A stretch of DNA of 42,853 nucleotides, taken from a virus. Where the stretch lies: positions 1 through 42,853 of the IMG/VR virus record IMGVR_UViG_3300020152_000010; one strand, 5' to 3'. The stretch's first letter is position 1, and each line of letters opens with the position of its first letter. The notes beneath the pieces were generated by a model. The model was given only the letters and a program-made list of their open reading frames with translations, did not search any database and had not been told where the DNA came from. Shown here one piece after another: positions 1 to 9,030 of the stretch. The position numbers and the translations under genes were made by a program.

Positions 1-125
1 TCCCGACGTTCAATAAGCCTGCTGAAACTGTTGCCCGGGCAATCGGATTCCGCAAGGAAGGCATCTCAAAAAACGAGCTGCGGTATAACGGCAGACCGAC
101 CAGCATCCTGAATTTAGCTTTATTA
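1..125. repeat. Terminal direct repeat, left copy (circular map overlap)
   Basis: These 125 bases are identical to 42729-42853, the last 125 bases of the window. The repeat lies inside a coding sequence that reads continuously if the ends are joined. The simplest reading is an assembler overlap on a circular or circularly permuted molecule of about 42,728 bp, not a biological terminal repeat. Confidence 0.95.
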
Positions 126-161
126 CCCGAATATCTGAAGGATAAGCCCAATGGGAAGTAA
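1..161 (+). CDS. GNAT-like acetyltransferase, C-terminal end (gene wraps round the window)
   Basis: This is the 3' end of the gene that begins at 42389. The frame enters at base 3 and stops with TAA at 159-161. Joined across the overlap the protein is about 166 residues, normal for a GNAT fold. The visible part contains the N-acetyltransferase-like segment in which a short motif (NKPAETVARAIGFRKEG) resembles the C-terminal part of the acetyl-CoA fold, where an isolated residue change lets one protein be told from another by position in its family. The next gene starts 11 bases before this stop. Its substrate cannot be told from sequence. GNAT genes beside tail genes are common in podoviruses. 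Confidence 0.8.
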   Translation, partial: PTFNKPAETVARAIGFRKEGISKNELRYNGRPTSILNLALLPEYLKDKPNGK

Positions 162-819
162 AAAAGAATCTCCAGCGCAGAGCCAAGCGCAAGCACAAGC
201 CCAAACGGCTCCAACCAGCGAACGAACCTACATCAACGGTAAAGAAGTCTCTAGCCGTCTGTATAACGATTCCAATCGAACCTATACCGACAATATCTAT
301 CTTGATCCGCTGGAAGAACGCGCCCTCAATAGTGGGAAACAACAGTTTGCTGATCTGCTGGATCAGATCCGTCCCAATGTGGCGGTAAATGAGCAGGAGC
401 GGCAAAAGTTTCAGGATTCCCTATATCAACCCCAGGCTTCCAGGCTGAAGGATGAATACTTCAAAACTCTGGGAGACGCGCAGGGAGCTGCCAATGCTTC
501 CGGGGTAATGGACTCAGTAGGCTTTGAAAACTTCAGAGCCAACCAGCTTGATAAGAACCTGATGCAGGGGTTGTCGGATCTCCAGAATCAATCCTATCTA
601 CAGAGCTACGATCTTCCCAACCTGAAACTTCAGCCTCTCATCTCCGCCCTTTCTGTATTTGATACCTCTATCAACTCGCCCACACAAAGAGCCTTGTCAT
701 TGTTGGATCCTTCTTTCCAAGGTTCTCAGGCCGGGTCTAACAATGCGCTTCAGCGCTTCCAGGCGGTTCAGAACAGAATCGGCGGCGGCTCTCGCAGTTT
801 CGGCAGTTCGCTATTTTAA
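151..819 (+). CDS. Probable virion/ejection-associated protein, 222 aa
   Basis: I do not recognise a named family. The 222-residue protein begins with a Gln/Ala-rich low-complexity stretch (residues 5-20), is mostly helical and polar, and ends in a Gly/Ser-rich tail (GGGSRSFGSSLF). It has no membrane segment. It overlaps the end of the acetyltransferase gene by 11 bases and sits between the tail hub region and three long glycine-rich proteins. In P22-like and T7-like phages this place is held by internal proteins ejected with the DNA, so a structural or ejection role is an inference from position. Confidence 0.65.
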   Translation: MGSKKESPAQSQAQAQAQTAPTSERTYINGKEVSSRLYNDSNRTYTDNIYLDPLEERALNSGKQQFADLLDQIRPNVAVNEQERQKFQDSLYQPQASRLKDEYFKTLGDAQGAANASGVMDSVGFENFRANQLDKNLMQGLSDLQNQSYLQSYDLPNLKLQPLISALSVFDTSINSPTQRALSLLDPSFQGSQAGSNNALQRFQAVQNRIGGGSRSFGSSLF

Positions 820-832
820 GGAGTAAGAGTAT

Positions 833-1348
833 ATGCCTATACCGTTTTTAATCCCTTTAGGGATGCTTGCCGGTGCCGGAATTGGCGCGATGACCAATAA
901 AGATAACCGACTCAAAGGCGCTCTGCTTGGCGGTGCGGCTGGTGGTTTGGGTGGAATGGCCGGTTCTGCTATCGCCGGATTAGGTGGGCTCGGTGCTGCG
1001 GGGGGCTCTCTTGCTTCTGGCGCTGCTGGCAGTATCGCCGGTGGGGCAGCAGGAAGCTCTCTTGGGGCTGGTGCGTCTACATTGGGATCTGCCGCTATGG
1101 GTGGAATTGGAGGAGCTGCTGGTTCCGCTCCGTCTTTCGGCTCTGCCTTGATGGGATCAACGGCAGGCAGCGGGGGAATGAATACCCTGGCTAACGCTTT
1201 AATGGGTCCCGGAATGAAGATGATGATGCAAGGAATGCAGAACAGAAACCAGACACAGTATCAGCAAATGCCTTCAACGCTGATGGGCGGGCAGATTATG
1301 CCGCTCGGCAGGATTGGCCGTCCGATGATGGGGAGAGGGTTCGCATAA
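833..1348 (+). CDS. Gly/Ala-rich hydrophobic internal virion protein, 171 aa
   Basis: Residues about 8-115 are almost entirely Gly, Ala, Ser, Leu and Met with GxxxG-type spacing (glycine zipper), followed by a Met-rich and Gln-rich C-terminal part. Such composition is typical of small phage ejection proteins that insert into the host membrane. The start is ATG 833, preceded by AAGGAG at 819-824. The stop overlaps the ATG of the next gene (TAATG), so translation is probably coupled. The membrane-pore role is inferred from composition and neighbours, not from a recognised domain. Confidence 0.7.
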   Translation: MPIPFLIPLGMLAGAGIGAMTNKDNRLKGALLGGAAGGLGGMAGSAIAGLGGLGAAGGSLASGAAGSIAGGAAGSSLGAGASTLGSAAMGGIGGAAGSAPSFGSALMGSTAGSGGMNTLANALMGPGMKMMMQGMQNRNQTQYQQMPSTLMGGQIMPLGRIGRPMMGRGFA

Positions 1349-2730
1349 TGGCAAGTAATCCTTCCTTCGGGAATATCGGCGGCGCTTTAAGCAAGCTATT
1401 TGGCTCCGCAGCCGGTTACAACAATGCTCAATACGGAAATACCGGCTTTGGCATTCTGGATATGGCACGCCCTGCCATCGACTTTCTAACTGGATCTTAC
1501 GGCGCTCACCTTGCCAATCCTGAAGCAAGGGGAACCGCCCTGGCTGGATTGGGGAATGCCGTCTCTGGACTGTCCAGGCGGCATTATCAAGATATGATGA
1601 ACCGGCAGTACCAGAATGAGATGGAGTATCAGAGGAATCGGCAGGCATCGACTGACGTAAACAATGCTACTATCTTTAAAACCAGAACTGGGATCGATAT
1701 AGAAGGCCCATTTGATACAGACTTTGCGAACCAGTCGTCGGGAGATATTAGAAAAAACCGCGCTAATCCTTGGTATAACGCTCAGCTTCACGGGGAAAAC
1801 GCTGATCTAGATCCATATGCTGATTACGATATGGACATGCTCAAGTCTACCCTTGAGCACTTCGGTGGTGTCTCCAACTTTATGAACCGTGGGCTTGGCG
1901 TCAATGCAATGCAAGATGGCCAAAGGCTCTCTCTAACGACTCCTGGCAGCACTCTGGATAAAGCAAAGAGAAGCTTCGGCGCTCCAGGCGGGGCGTTGTC
2001 CGGCCCTCAGTTTGACTCTGGAGACGGGACCCCGGGCGCTCTCCCTGGAGTCCTCCCAGCAGGCATTAGCCTGTCCAGACCTTCCGTTATGCCAGATGCC
2101 AATACTTCCCCGTTCTTTATGCCGACTGATATCCCACCTCAAATCTCCCAACTCCTGCAAGCTGGGGCACAGGATGCACAGCAAGCCGGACAACAAGCCA
2201 TTACACAGCAGAATAACCTGGCGAATCAGTCCCTCAACCGGGATATTCATAATGCGACTGTACAGAATAAGGGTGGGTATGCTCGGTATGCTCCGGTTGG
2301 ACCAGCTCCGCAGCAACCTACGGCCATTAGCGCAGCGCTTGCAAGATATGCAGCAGGAAAGATGACTGATGCCGAACTGAATCAAGTGCTTGGGGCTGGG
2401 AGCGGAAGCGCCAGTCTATCTGAAGACCCTAATTTCCAAGGGTTAAAGGCGAACCTGGATGCCGCTACCTCTGAATATTCAGCGACGAAAAGCAATGACG
2501 CCAAACAGCGAGTTCAGGAAGCTTCTGTTGCTGTGCAAAACTACATTTACGAAAGACAGCATCCTGAAGTGAAAGCTCCTACATCTTTTAGAAGAACTGA
2601 CATCAAGGAATTAACTGGAATGCTTGGAGTAAACCCGTTGATTCAGGGGATAAAGCAGACCGGGCAAGACGCAGAACAAGCCATCCGGGACAAAGCCCCA
2701 AAACCCGGTAAATATGGAGTTGTCTATTAA
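1348..2730 (+). CDS. Probable internal virion (ejection) protein, 460 aa
   Basis: A 460-residue protein without a recognised domain. The N-terminal 75 residues are Gly/Ala-rich. The middle is polar, and residues about 240-300 are rich in Gln and Ala (dense QQ and QA pairs). The C-terminal part is helical and charged. The start and stop both overlap the neighbouring genes in the form TAATG, so it is translated in one block with the 171-aa protein before it and the 972-aa protein after it. I infer that the three form the ejected internal complex of a short-tailed phage. Confidence 0.65.
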   Translation: MASNPSFGNIGGALSKLFGSAAGYNNAQYGNTGFGILDMARPAIDFLTGSYGAHLANPEARGTALAGLGNAVSGLSRRHYQDMMNRQYQNEMEYQRNRQASTDVNNATIFKTRTGIDIEGPFDTDFANQSSGDIRKNRANPWYNAQLHGENADLDPYADYDMDMLKSTLEHFGGVSNFMNRGLGVNAMQDGQRLSLTTPGSTLDKAKRSFGAPGGALSGPQFDSGDGTPGALPGVLPAGISLSRPSVMPDANTSPFFMPTDIPPQISQLLQAGAQDAQQAGQQAITQQNNLANQSLNRDIHNATVQNKGGYARYAPVGPAPQQPTAISAALARYAAGKMTDAELNQVLGAGSGSASLSEDPNFQGLKANLDAATSEYSATKSNDAKQRVQEASVAVQNYIYERQHPEVKAPTSFRRTDIKELTGMLGVNPLIQGIKQTGQDAEQAIRDKAPKPGKYGVVY

Positions 2731-5648
2731 TGGCAACGCAAATCCAGGGCGGCATTAGCTTTGAGCAGGTTCAGACTCAACCGGCCTATCAGGTACTGGC
2801 CCCTGAACAACAGTTTGAAGTTGCAGACGATTTCTTCTTAAAGAACGTTGCCTCTCAGGAAACCTTTCAGACATTAGCCCCACCGCAGCAAGAGGAAGTC
2901 AGGCAGGATTTCTATTCAAAGTACAACCTGCAACCTCCCCGCCAACTCGGACAGCTTGGACAACCGGCGCAGCCTTTCAACCCTCTTGAAGGGTTTGGTA
3001 ACTCTTTGCAAGGGGCAATCCAGGAGCTGAATCGTCCCTTTCCTCTGATGTACAAGCCTCCTGCTGAGTTATTCCAACAGGCCGGGATCCTCCCCAACAC
3101 CCAGCAAGCAGCGCAGCAGTTTAACCTGGAGACGGATCTAGGGCTGGGAGGAATTGTGAAAGGGATGACGTTAGGGTATTTGGACCCTACGCAACAGATT
3201 AAATCTTATTACCCTGGAGTCTCCGCCCCAAATGAAGCGGCGGCAGTCGGCACAGGTGAATTCTTCGGGGCCGTTCTTCCTATAGAAGCCGGAATCGGAC
3301 TGGCGAACAAGGTCGTCAAAGGGACCGGCTTGCTGGCCAATACTGCAAAAGGTGCGCTTGGATTCGGAGCGTACGGGGCGACAAGAGCCAGAGAAGGCCA
3401 GGACCAGTTTCAGCCGGTAGACCGGATAATGTCGGGATTGGGGGATGCCGCATTAGGCGCAGCGTTCCCACTAGGCGGAGCCACAATAAGTAAATTTCTC
3501 GGACCTATCTTTAAAAATAGCTCCGCTCCGCTCTCCTACATCCCGCAGGAAGTAAGGGAAACTGCTATTAAGCAGGCTCAGCAGATGATTGACGATCCAG
3601 CTCGAGCCATCCTGCAACAACGTATCTCCCAAACTCAGGCTCCCGTTGCGGAGTTCATCGAGCAGCCCTTGCAGAATGCTGCCGGGGTTCTCAATCGCTA
3701 CAGACAGCAGGCATCAAAGCAAGGTTTCCTGACTGGTTCTATTCAGAAAACCGGAACGGGGCCAAGTGTCTCTACCGGGTTCCAAGGTTCTGCCGCCAGA
3801 CTCCAGCAACTCAGAAAGCCCGGGAAGGTTCCTGATCTCGCAGCGCAAACCCGGGAAGAAATGCTGGAAGCGCTTCAACATCCTGAAGTATCCGAAAAAG
3901 ATATAGAGATGCTGAAAAAGCGGGTTCAGAAGATTGAAGAGGGTAAAGCGACCCTAAAAGACCTGAGAGCCGCAAAGAAGCAACTCGAATCCATTGAGGC
4001 ACGCAAAAAGAATCCTGTCGTCGGAAAGGTACAGAAAAATGAAGGGCAAGTCCAACAAAGCGAAGGGCCCCAACCTGCCCAAGGGCAAAAAGAAACCCAA
4101 GGCGCAACAGAGTCAGCCAATGCTCAAGGGCAAACCCAAGGGCAAAAAGCAGTAAAAGAACCTTCTCCATTTAGCAATATCCCAGAGAAATACAGACAGT
4201 CTCCCCAAGTGGTGGGGTATGTATCAAAAGAGATCGCTAATAAAGTCGGGTTAAAAGAAGGTCCCATCGTATTTTCAAAGAATGTAGAAAGACACATTGC
4301 TGCACATTATAAAGATTTCGCAGATTTGGGCACCGAAACCCCTAAAGGGTACCTTTCGGCAATTATTGAGAGAGCGGACGCTGCCTATTCTCAGGGGAAA
4401 AACAAAATTGTTCTCATCGTAAAAGACGGGAAAGGTCATATTGCCCCAATAGAACTTATTAGAGAGGGCACATACTACAGATACAAGCCTGAAACAGCTT
4501 TCAGCCCTGGAAAATTCACAGTCAGATTAAATAGTATCAAGTCTAAAGGTGAACTGCTTTGGGAGAGAAGCCAGACTCTCGGGCTTACCGGGCAAAAGCC
4601 TTCCTTACACGCATCCACTGATTTAACCCCGGATGGTCAGCGCACGGCTAATGGTCAAAGCAGTTCTGAACTTCAGAATAGCATATCCGGATCTCAAATT
4701 CACCCCTCCCTCCAGGGGATGATTGAAAAAGCCGCAGAGGGGACCGGAAAGAGCGTTGACGAATTATTAAGCACCGCTCCCAAAGATTTATCGGAAATCG
4801 AGAAGGATATCCGCTCTAATATAATGGCGGTCAAGAATGCTGAAGTGGTAGACGTTGAAGCAGGTATCCTGAAACAGACTGAAGCACAAGGCGCGCTGAA
4901 GTATGAAGATGTTGCCGACCTGGTAGATGATAAAAAGGTTGGTGACAAGCTGAAAGCAACTGCTGAAGCTGGGGATTCTGTCAGGCTGGAATACTCCGCT
5001 GAAATTGTTGGACGCTCCGATAAAGCCGCTAAGGTTACAAAGTCCGGCAACGTCAAGATTGAGACAACGACCTTCACCCCTGTTTCCTTCGGGAAGACCA
5101 CCAAGATAATGAACCCTGAAGCCCTGCCGGTGAATCCCAAGACCGGTAAGCCCTACGGGAAAGACACCAAGGTCGTCCAGGAGATGATTCAGAAGGGCGA
5201 GATCCAGGTTAAAGATTTCCCCCTGGTTCGTGGGTATGATGAACAGGGGCATCTCGTAACCTACCACATTAATAAATCTCCTGAAGGCAGCCAGATCGTT
5301 AAGGTTGGCAAACAGATCCCCGAAGCCTTCAGAGGCGAATACGCCAACGTTTACAAGGGTGATAGAACATTCAAGGCTGCTGATGTACTTGAGAGGGGCG
5401 CTAGAAGTCCTGAGGGGGTTATTAAAACCAGTGAGGCTATAAGTGCCTTAAAAGAAGCTCAAACAAAAATAGAAACTATCCTTAATGATGAGGCGTTACC
5501 GCAGCCAGTTCGTGAAGTTTTAGGTAAAATGGCGAAAGGGAGAGCATTAAACCCGGCGGATACTCATAAACTTCAGAAATATATGAAGGACAAAAAGGTG
5601 AAAGAGGCATTTTGCGATATTTTAGGACTAGCTCATGGCGCAATGTAG
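2730..5648 (+). CDS. Large polyvalent-type virion protein with a Barnase/EndoU/RelE-like (PBECR) nuclease domain
   Basis: A 972-residue protein. Residues about 10-70 contain two copies of a short motif (AYQVLAPEQQFEVADDFF and TFQTLAPPQQEEVRQDFY). Residues about 165-260 are Gly/Ala-rich and hydrophobic. Residues 390-475 are charged helix, then a Gln/Gly low-complexity linker. Residues about 480-620 match the pattern of the phage PBECR domains (Barnase-EndoU-colicin E5/D-RelE fold): a hydrophobic strand, the helix ERHIAAHYKDF, a run of strands, and YYRYKPETAF near the end. Such domains are known from polyvalent proteins injected by phages and are predicted RNases or tRNA nucleases. The rest is unassigned. 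The gene overlaps the next by 14 bases in another frame. The domain call is by pattern only. Confidence 0.7.
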   Translation: MATQIQGGISFEQVQTQPAYQVLAPEQQFEVADDFFLKNVASQETFQTLAPPQQEEVRQDFYSKYNLQPPRQLGQLGQPAQPFNPLEGFGNSLQGAIQELNRPFPLMYKPPAELFQQAGILPNTQQAAQQFNLETDLGLGGIVKGMTLGYLDPTQQIKSYYPGVSAPNEAAAVGTGEFFGAVLPIEAGIGLANKVVKGTGLLANTAKGALGFGAYGATRAREGQDQFQPVDRIMSGLGDAALGAAFPLGGATISKFLGPIFKNSSAPLSYIPQEVRETAIKQAQQMIDDPARAILQQRISQTQAPVAEFIEQPLQNAAGVLNRYRQQASKQGFLTGSIQKTGTGPSVSTGFQGSAARLQQLRKPGKVPDLAAQTREEMLEALQHPEVSEKDIEMLKKRVQKIEEGKATLKDLRAAKKQLESIEARKKNPVVGKVQKNEGQVQQSEGPQPAQGQKETQGATESANAQGQTQGQKAVKEPSPFSNIPEKYRQSPQVVGYVSKEIANKVGLKEGPIVFSKNVERHIAAHYKDFADLGTETPKGYLSAIIERADAAYSQGKNKIVLIVKDGKGHIAPIELIREGTYYRYKPETAFSPGKFTVRLNSIKSKGELLWERSQTLGLTGQKPSLHASTDLTPDGQRTANGQSSSELQNSISGSQIHPSLQGMIEKAAEGTGKSVDELLSTAPKDLSEIEKDIRSNIMAVKNAEVVDVEAGILKQTEAQGALKYEDVADLVDDKKVGDKLKATAEAGDSVRLEYSAEIVGRSDKAAKVTKSGNVKIETTTFTPVSFGKTTKIMNPEALPVNPKTGKPYGKDTKVVQEMIQKGEIQVKDFPLVRGYDEQGHLVTYHINKSPEGSQIVKVGKQIPEAFRGEYANVYKGDRTFKAADVLERGARSPEGVIKTSEAISALKEAQTKIETILNDEALPQPVREVLGKMAKGRALNPADTHKLQKYMKDKKVKEAFCDILGLAHGAM

Positions 5649-7215
5649 CGAAGCGAATGCAGTAGGCGGCGCAGTCGCTCTATTTGAGTCGGCTGGAGTC
5701 CCGCCGGAGCCCGCAGCTCTGGATGTGTTGAACCCCGCAGAGAAAGCCGGTTACGCCGGAGAGATCGGTAAGTTTCACGAGAAAGGCTCCAAAGAGCTGG
5801 ATGGGTTTGAACAAGAGCTTAATACGCTTCGAGATAATGGCGTTAATTCCAGATTTACCGCCCATTACCGCAACCCTATTTCAATTTTTGGGGAAGGGCT
5901 GGTAAGGCCGATTATTAATGCGGCTACTGAAGTGAAAAAAGAAATATTGCAAAACAAACTCACCCGGTCCCAGGCCAGGGTATTATGGCGTGAGAAAGTG
6001 GTTCCGGTTGTTGACAAACAAGAACAGGCTTTCCGTGACGAACTGGGTTCTAAAGATTATTTGCAGCAACGTGCTGATAAGTATCTCGCAGATATGAGGG
6101 AAGGCACCGAATTATTCTCCATCGGGAATAGTGCCCCCCAGGTGCAAATAGCAAAAACAACCGCCGGGAATATCACTGGGGCTTCCCCGATCATAGCCGG
6201 GTTGGATCATCTTGAATTGCTGAACAAAGGCTTAACCCTGTACGGGCCAAAAAACTTTGCGCAGGGGATGGCAACACTGATTTTTAAACACGGCCCCAAA
6301 GCCTGGGGACGGATCAGTGAGTTTGAAAACGCCGGGCTATATAGCGGGAGCCCCTTTGAGATAACCGAGAAGCCATTAATAGAAATTGGCTCTACCCGGA
6401 TAATGACCCCAAAACCAGTAGCGTGGTTATCTGAACGCATCGACCCTATGTATTATTCCAGCAACTTCCTCCACAATGGAGCGGTGTACATTGGGCGAGC
6501 GGCGGGAGTGGGCGAACAGGAGGCTATCCGAAAGATCGCCTTCACTCCAGAACTGGGGAACACCCCGGAATATATGCGTAACTCCTGGATGAGCGCAGAT
6601 ACCACCTGGGCTCGGTACACGGTAGAGGCATCAAAATTCTGGTTGCAGACTCACGGGAATCTAAAGAAAGCGCTCGAATCCGGTGATGTGAAAAAAGCAG
6701 CCGGAGCCGCAGGTTCACTGTTCACGTTTTATCTGACCTTACAGACCGCTGGCGGCTCAAGAGCTATGATCCCCAAAGGGCTCGATAAAATCATCAACAA
6801 GTTATACAGCGACGATGAGCAAGATGTTTTTGAGGCTATTGACGCAGCACTTCCTTGGCTCAACCTGCCAAAGAAAACGACTGGGGTTGATCTGTCATCA
6901 AAGATTCAGTTTGGGGCACCTACTTTCGGATTGGCATACAGCGCCGTTGAACGTAAATTCGGCTCTGCTGGAAAAGGGGTCACGGATACAGGTAATTATG
7001 TAAAATCAGGCGATTGGGTAAACGCCAGTGTAGAAGTATTCCGCTTGCTTCATACTGTGGGGAGTATGAGCATCCGCTCCCCGTTGGTATCTGGGACATC
7101 AGAGAAAATCCTGGATTTTTCTATTGATTACAACCGCGGGGAATTAGAAGACCCCGCCCCCATCGCAGCTACCGAAAAGTTCTTAGGCAAAGAAGCCGTC
7201 AAAGCATTTAAATAA
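5635..7215 (+). CDS. Probable ejection/polyvalent-associated virion protein, 526 aa
   Basis: No named domain is certain. The 526-residue protein starts at ATG 5635, overlapping the end of the 972-aa protein by 14 bases. It is helical and has a hydrophobic Gly/Ala-rich segment near residues 345-370 that could sit in a membrane. The C-terminal half resembles, in composition and in its position after a toxin-bearing protein, the helical tails of very long phage polyvalent proteins. In related phages the two genes may be a single chain. Here a change of frame separates them. A role in DNA ejection is inferred from neighbourhood. Confidence 0.65.
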   Translation: MAQCSEANAVGGAVALFESAGVPPEPAALDVLNPAEKAGYAGEIGKFHEKGSKELDGFEQELNTLRDNGVNSRFTAHYRNPISIFGEGLVRPIINAATEVKKEILQNKLTRSQARVLWREKVVPVVDKQEQAFRDELGSKDYLQQRADKYLADMREGTELFSIGNSAPQVQIAKTTAGNITGASPIIAGLDHLELLNKGLTLYGPKNFAQGMATLIFKHGPKAWGRISEFENAGLYSGSPFEITEKPLIEIGSTRIMTPKPVAWLSERIDPMYYSSNFLHNGAVYIGRAAGVGEQEAIRKIAFTPELGNTPEYMRNSWMSADTTWARYTVEASKFWLQTHGNLKKALESGDVKKAAGAAGSLFTFYLTLQTAGGSRAMIPKGLDKIINKLYSDDEQDVFEAIDAALPWLNLPKKTTGVDLSSKIQFGAPTFGLAYSAVERKFGSAGKGVTDTGNYVKSGDWVNASVEVFRLLHTVGSMSIRSPLVSGTSEKILDFSIDYNRGELEDPAPIAATEKFLGKEAVKAFK

Positions 7216-7234
7216 CAATAACGGAGTAAACCCA

Positions 7235-7297
7235 ATGCACAAACCCTTAGCTGGGCTGCTTTGTGCTGCAAAGGAGGCACGAAATGGCATCAGATGA
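7235..7297 (+). CDS. Possible 20-aa leader peptide before the tail fibre gene
   Basis: ATG 7235 is preceded by ACGGAG at 7221-7226 and opens a 20-residue frame (MHKPLAGLLCAAKEARNGIR) that stops inside the start of the tail fibre gene, overlapping it by 14 bases. It could couple tail fibre translation to upstream ribosomes. There is no similarity to lean on, and chance is a fair alternative. Confidence 0.25.
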   Translation: MHKPLAGLLCAAKEARNGIR

Positions 7298-8297
7298 TGT
7301 AGCACGTCTTTACGATTTTCAAGCCAACACCACAATCCGAAGCGGGCAAGTTGATGATGAGTTGGATCAGCTCATCACTGCGATGAATGGTAAGTTTGGT
7401 CGCGGAGTGGCGAATATAGTAACCGGGAATAATACATTCTCAGGAAACAACACATTTCAAGGGAGTGATACCTTTTCCGGGCTCCCAACATTCAGTAACG
7501 CCAGCGGGATCAAAACTGATACCATCACTGAAAGAACCTCAGCTAACGGTGTTTCTATCGATGGTGTGAAATTGAAGGATTCTGGGATCATCTTCGCTGA
7601 TGCCGGAGAACTGACGATTGCTACCGGGGCTATCACGATTACTGGAACCTATCATACAGTCGATACAGAGTCCGATGCTGCTTCAGATGACCTGGATACT
7701 ATTAACGGAGGCACAGACGGAAAGGTAATTATTCTCCAGTCTGAGGCAGATGCCAGGAACATCGTAGTCAAGCATAACACCGGGAATATCTTCCTCGCCA
7801 TCGCCTCCGACTTCACCCTGGATACCAAGGAGCAGAGCATTACCCTCGTGTACTCCGGGGCTCTATCAAAATGGGTTGAGGTAGCTCGGAGTAAAGATGT
7901 AACGCTCCCATCAGCAGCTACACAAGCAGAACAAGAGACAGGGAGTTCTACCTCTGTTTATGTGACCCCTGGTAGGCAACAATACCACCCTTCAGCAGCT
8001 AAAGCTTGGGTTAATTTTAATGGGACCGGGACCGCTGCTGTCAACCGGGGCTACAACATAGCCAGCATAACAGACCAAGGGACAGGTGATTATACATTCA
8101 CTTTCACCACGGCATTTAGCGATGCCAACTATGCTTGGTCTACAGGCAATACCCAATCTTCAGGGAATGCTGCAATAAACGTTTGCCGTAATATCAACAG
8201 AACAAAAAGCACAACACAGTTCCATATTGCAGCAGCGCAAGCATCAACACGTACAGATGTCGACGATATAGGAGGGATCTTCCTTGGCGACCAATAA
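7284..8297 (+). CDS. Tail fibre / tail spike protein, 337 aa
   Basis: The N-terminus (SDDVARLYDFQANTTIRSGQ, then a DELDQLITAMN motif) is the classic virion-anchoring start of podovirus tail fibres. It is followed by short Asn/Thr/Phe/Ser repeats (TFSGNNTFQGSDTFSGLPTF), a beta-rich middle and a C-terminal domain (residues about 235-337) of a type often seen as a fibre tip. A GTG 21 bases upstream is open, but AAAGGAGG at 7270-7277 lies 6 bases before ATG 7284, which decides the start. The stop overlaps the next gene by 14 bases. The host receptor is unknown. Confidence 0.85.
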   Translation: MASDDVARLYDFQANTTIRSGQVDDELDQLITAMNGKFGRGVANIVTGNNTFSGNNTFQGSDTFSGLPTFSNASGIKTDTITERTSANGVSIDGVKLKDSGIIFADAGELTIATGAITITGTYHTVDTESDAASDDLDTINGGTDGKVIILQSEADARNIVVKHNTGNIFLAIASDFTLDTKEQSITLVYSGALSKWVEVARSKDVTLPSAATQAEQETGSSTSVYVTPGRQQYHPSAAKAWVNFNGTGTAAVNRGYNIASITDQGTGDYTFTFTTAFSDANYAWSTGNTQSSGNAAINVCRNINRTKSTTQFHIAAAQASTRTDVDDIGGIFLGDQ

Positions 8298-8583
8298 CGA
8301 TATCTTTCCTCCCGTACGGATTGTTTATCAAGGCAACGATGGGATTGCAAAGTTTATTAGCCCATTATTGAACAATGCCGTGCATCTGGAAACAGGTGAA
8401 TACCTGCCTTTATTTGGTACTGAAGACCCTCCTGAAGGGTACAGGCGTATAACTGTGGATGAAATTGCTGTTTATACATTGGTTCAATCAGGCTATCCGG
8501 CGGATACACCGTATGACATCATCCCGGTTGAGACGATAGATAGAACCTATAGAGACGCCCTGGAGTACGACGATGGCAATTAA
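8284..8583 (+). CDS. Unrecognised 99-aa protein of the tail fibre region (TTG start)
   Basis: Starts at TTG 8284 with AGGAGGG at 8270-8276, seven bases upstream, inside the end of the tail fibre gene. The 99-residue acidic protein has beta-type patterning (IRIVYQG, VHLETGEYLPL) and no membrane segment. Position directly after a fibre gene suits a fibre-assembly chaperone or a fibre-tip partner, but no family is recognised. The stop overlaps the next start. Confidence 0.7.
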   Translation: MATNNDIFPPVRIVYQGNDGIAKFISPLLNNAVHLETGEYLPLFGTEDPPEGYRRITVDEIAVYTLVQSGYPADTPYDIIPVETIDRTYRDALEYDDGN

Positions 8584-8818
8584 AATCAATCCTGACAAAG
8601 CAAAGCAGATCGAACAGAAGAACCTGCCCCAAAAACTCGATGAAGTCTTTATGTCCCTCGATCCAGAAATCAGAGGTCAATTCTACGCCCTAAAAGCAGG
8701 GGTCAAGATAGCTTTGGAGCAAGGTGACACCCTTGGAGCCCTGGCGGTTATCAATGTAACCAGTGTCCCAGAGGAATTAAAACCAGTTAAAGACCAGATG
8801 TTAGCTCTCTTCCAATAA
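8573..8818 (+). CDS. Unrecognised 81-aa helical protein
   Basis: The 81 residues are mostly helical and charged at the N-terminus (KINPDKAKQIEQKNLPQKLD). The gene overlaps the previous one by 11 bases and is translated in the same block. Small proteins of this look often follow tail fibre genes in phages, sometimes as chaperones, but function cannot be assigned. Confidence 0.65.
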   Translation: MAIKINPDKAKQIEQKNLPQKLDEVFMSLDPEIRGQFYALKAGVKIALEQGDTLGALAVINVTSVPEELKPVKDQMLALFQ

Positions 8819-8829
8819 GGATTTAGACA

Positions 8830-9030
8830 ATGCCAGACAACCTCACCGAGGCTCTTTTGGGGCCTCTATCAGGCTTGGCTTTAAGCCTGTTTTTCTGTTT
8901 CCAGTTTCTCACCCGGTTTGAAAAGACCACAGAGCAGTTGGTGAGTGCGTTTAAGGCGGAACTGGAAGAGTGTAACAAGCGCTATGAGTACCTACTCAAA
9001 GAATTAATGAAGCTCAAGGAGTCTAAATAA
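8830..9030 (+). CDS. Small single-span membrane protein, holin or spanin candidate, 66 aa
   Basis: Residues about 8-27 form one hydrophobic span (LLGPLSGLALSLFFCFQFL), followed by a charged helix with heptad-like spacing to the C-terminus. The size and shape fit a small holin or an inner-membrane spanin-like protein. An M15 endolysin lies 3.4 kb downstream in the same operon, which supports a lysis role, but tail genes lie between. The ATG follows AAGGATTT at 8817-8824. The stop overlaps the next start (TAATG). Confidence 0.55.
   Translation: MPDNLTEALLGPLSGLALSLFFCFQFLTRFEKTTEQLVSAFKAELEECNKRYEYLLKELMKLKESK

Noticed and set aside
1-125. Long terminal repeat of the virion DNA
   Set aside because: Only 125 bp, inside a coding gene, and of assembler-overlap length. 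A circular map explains it better.
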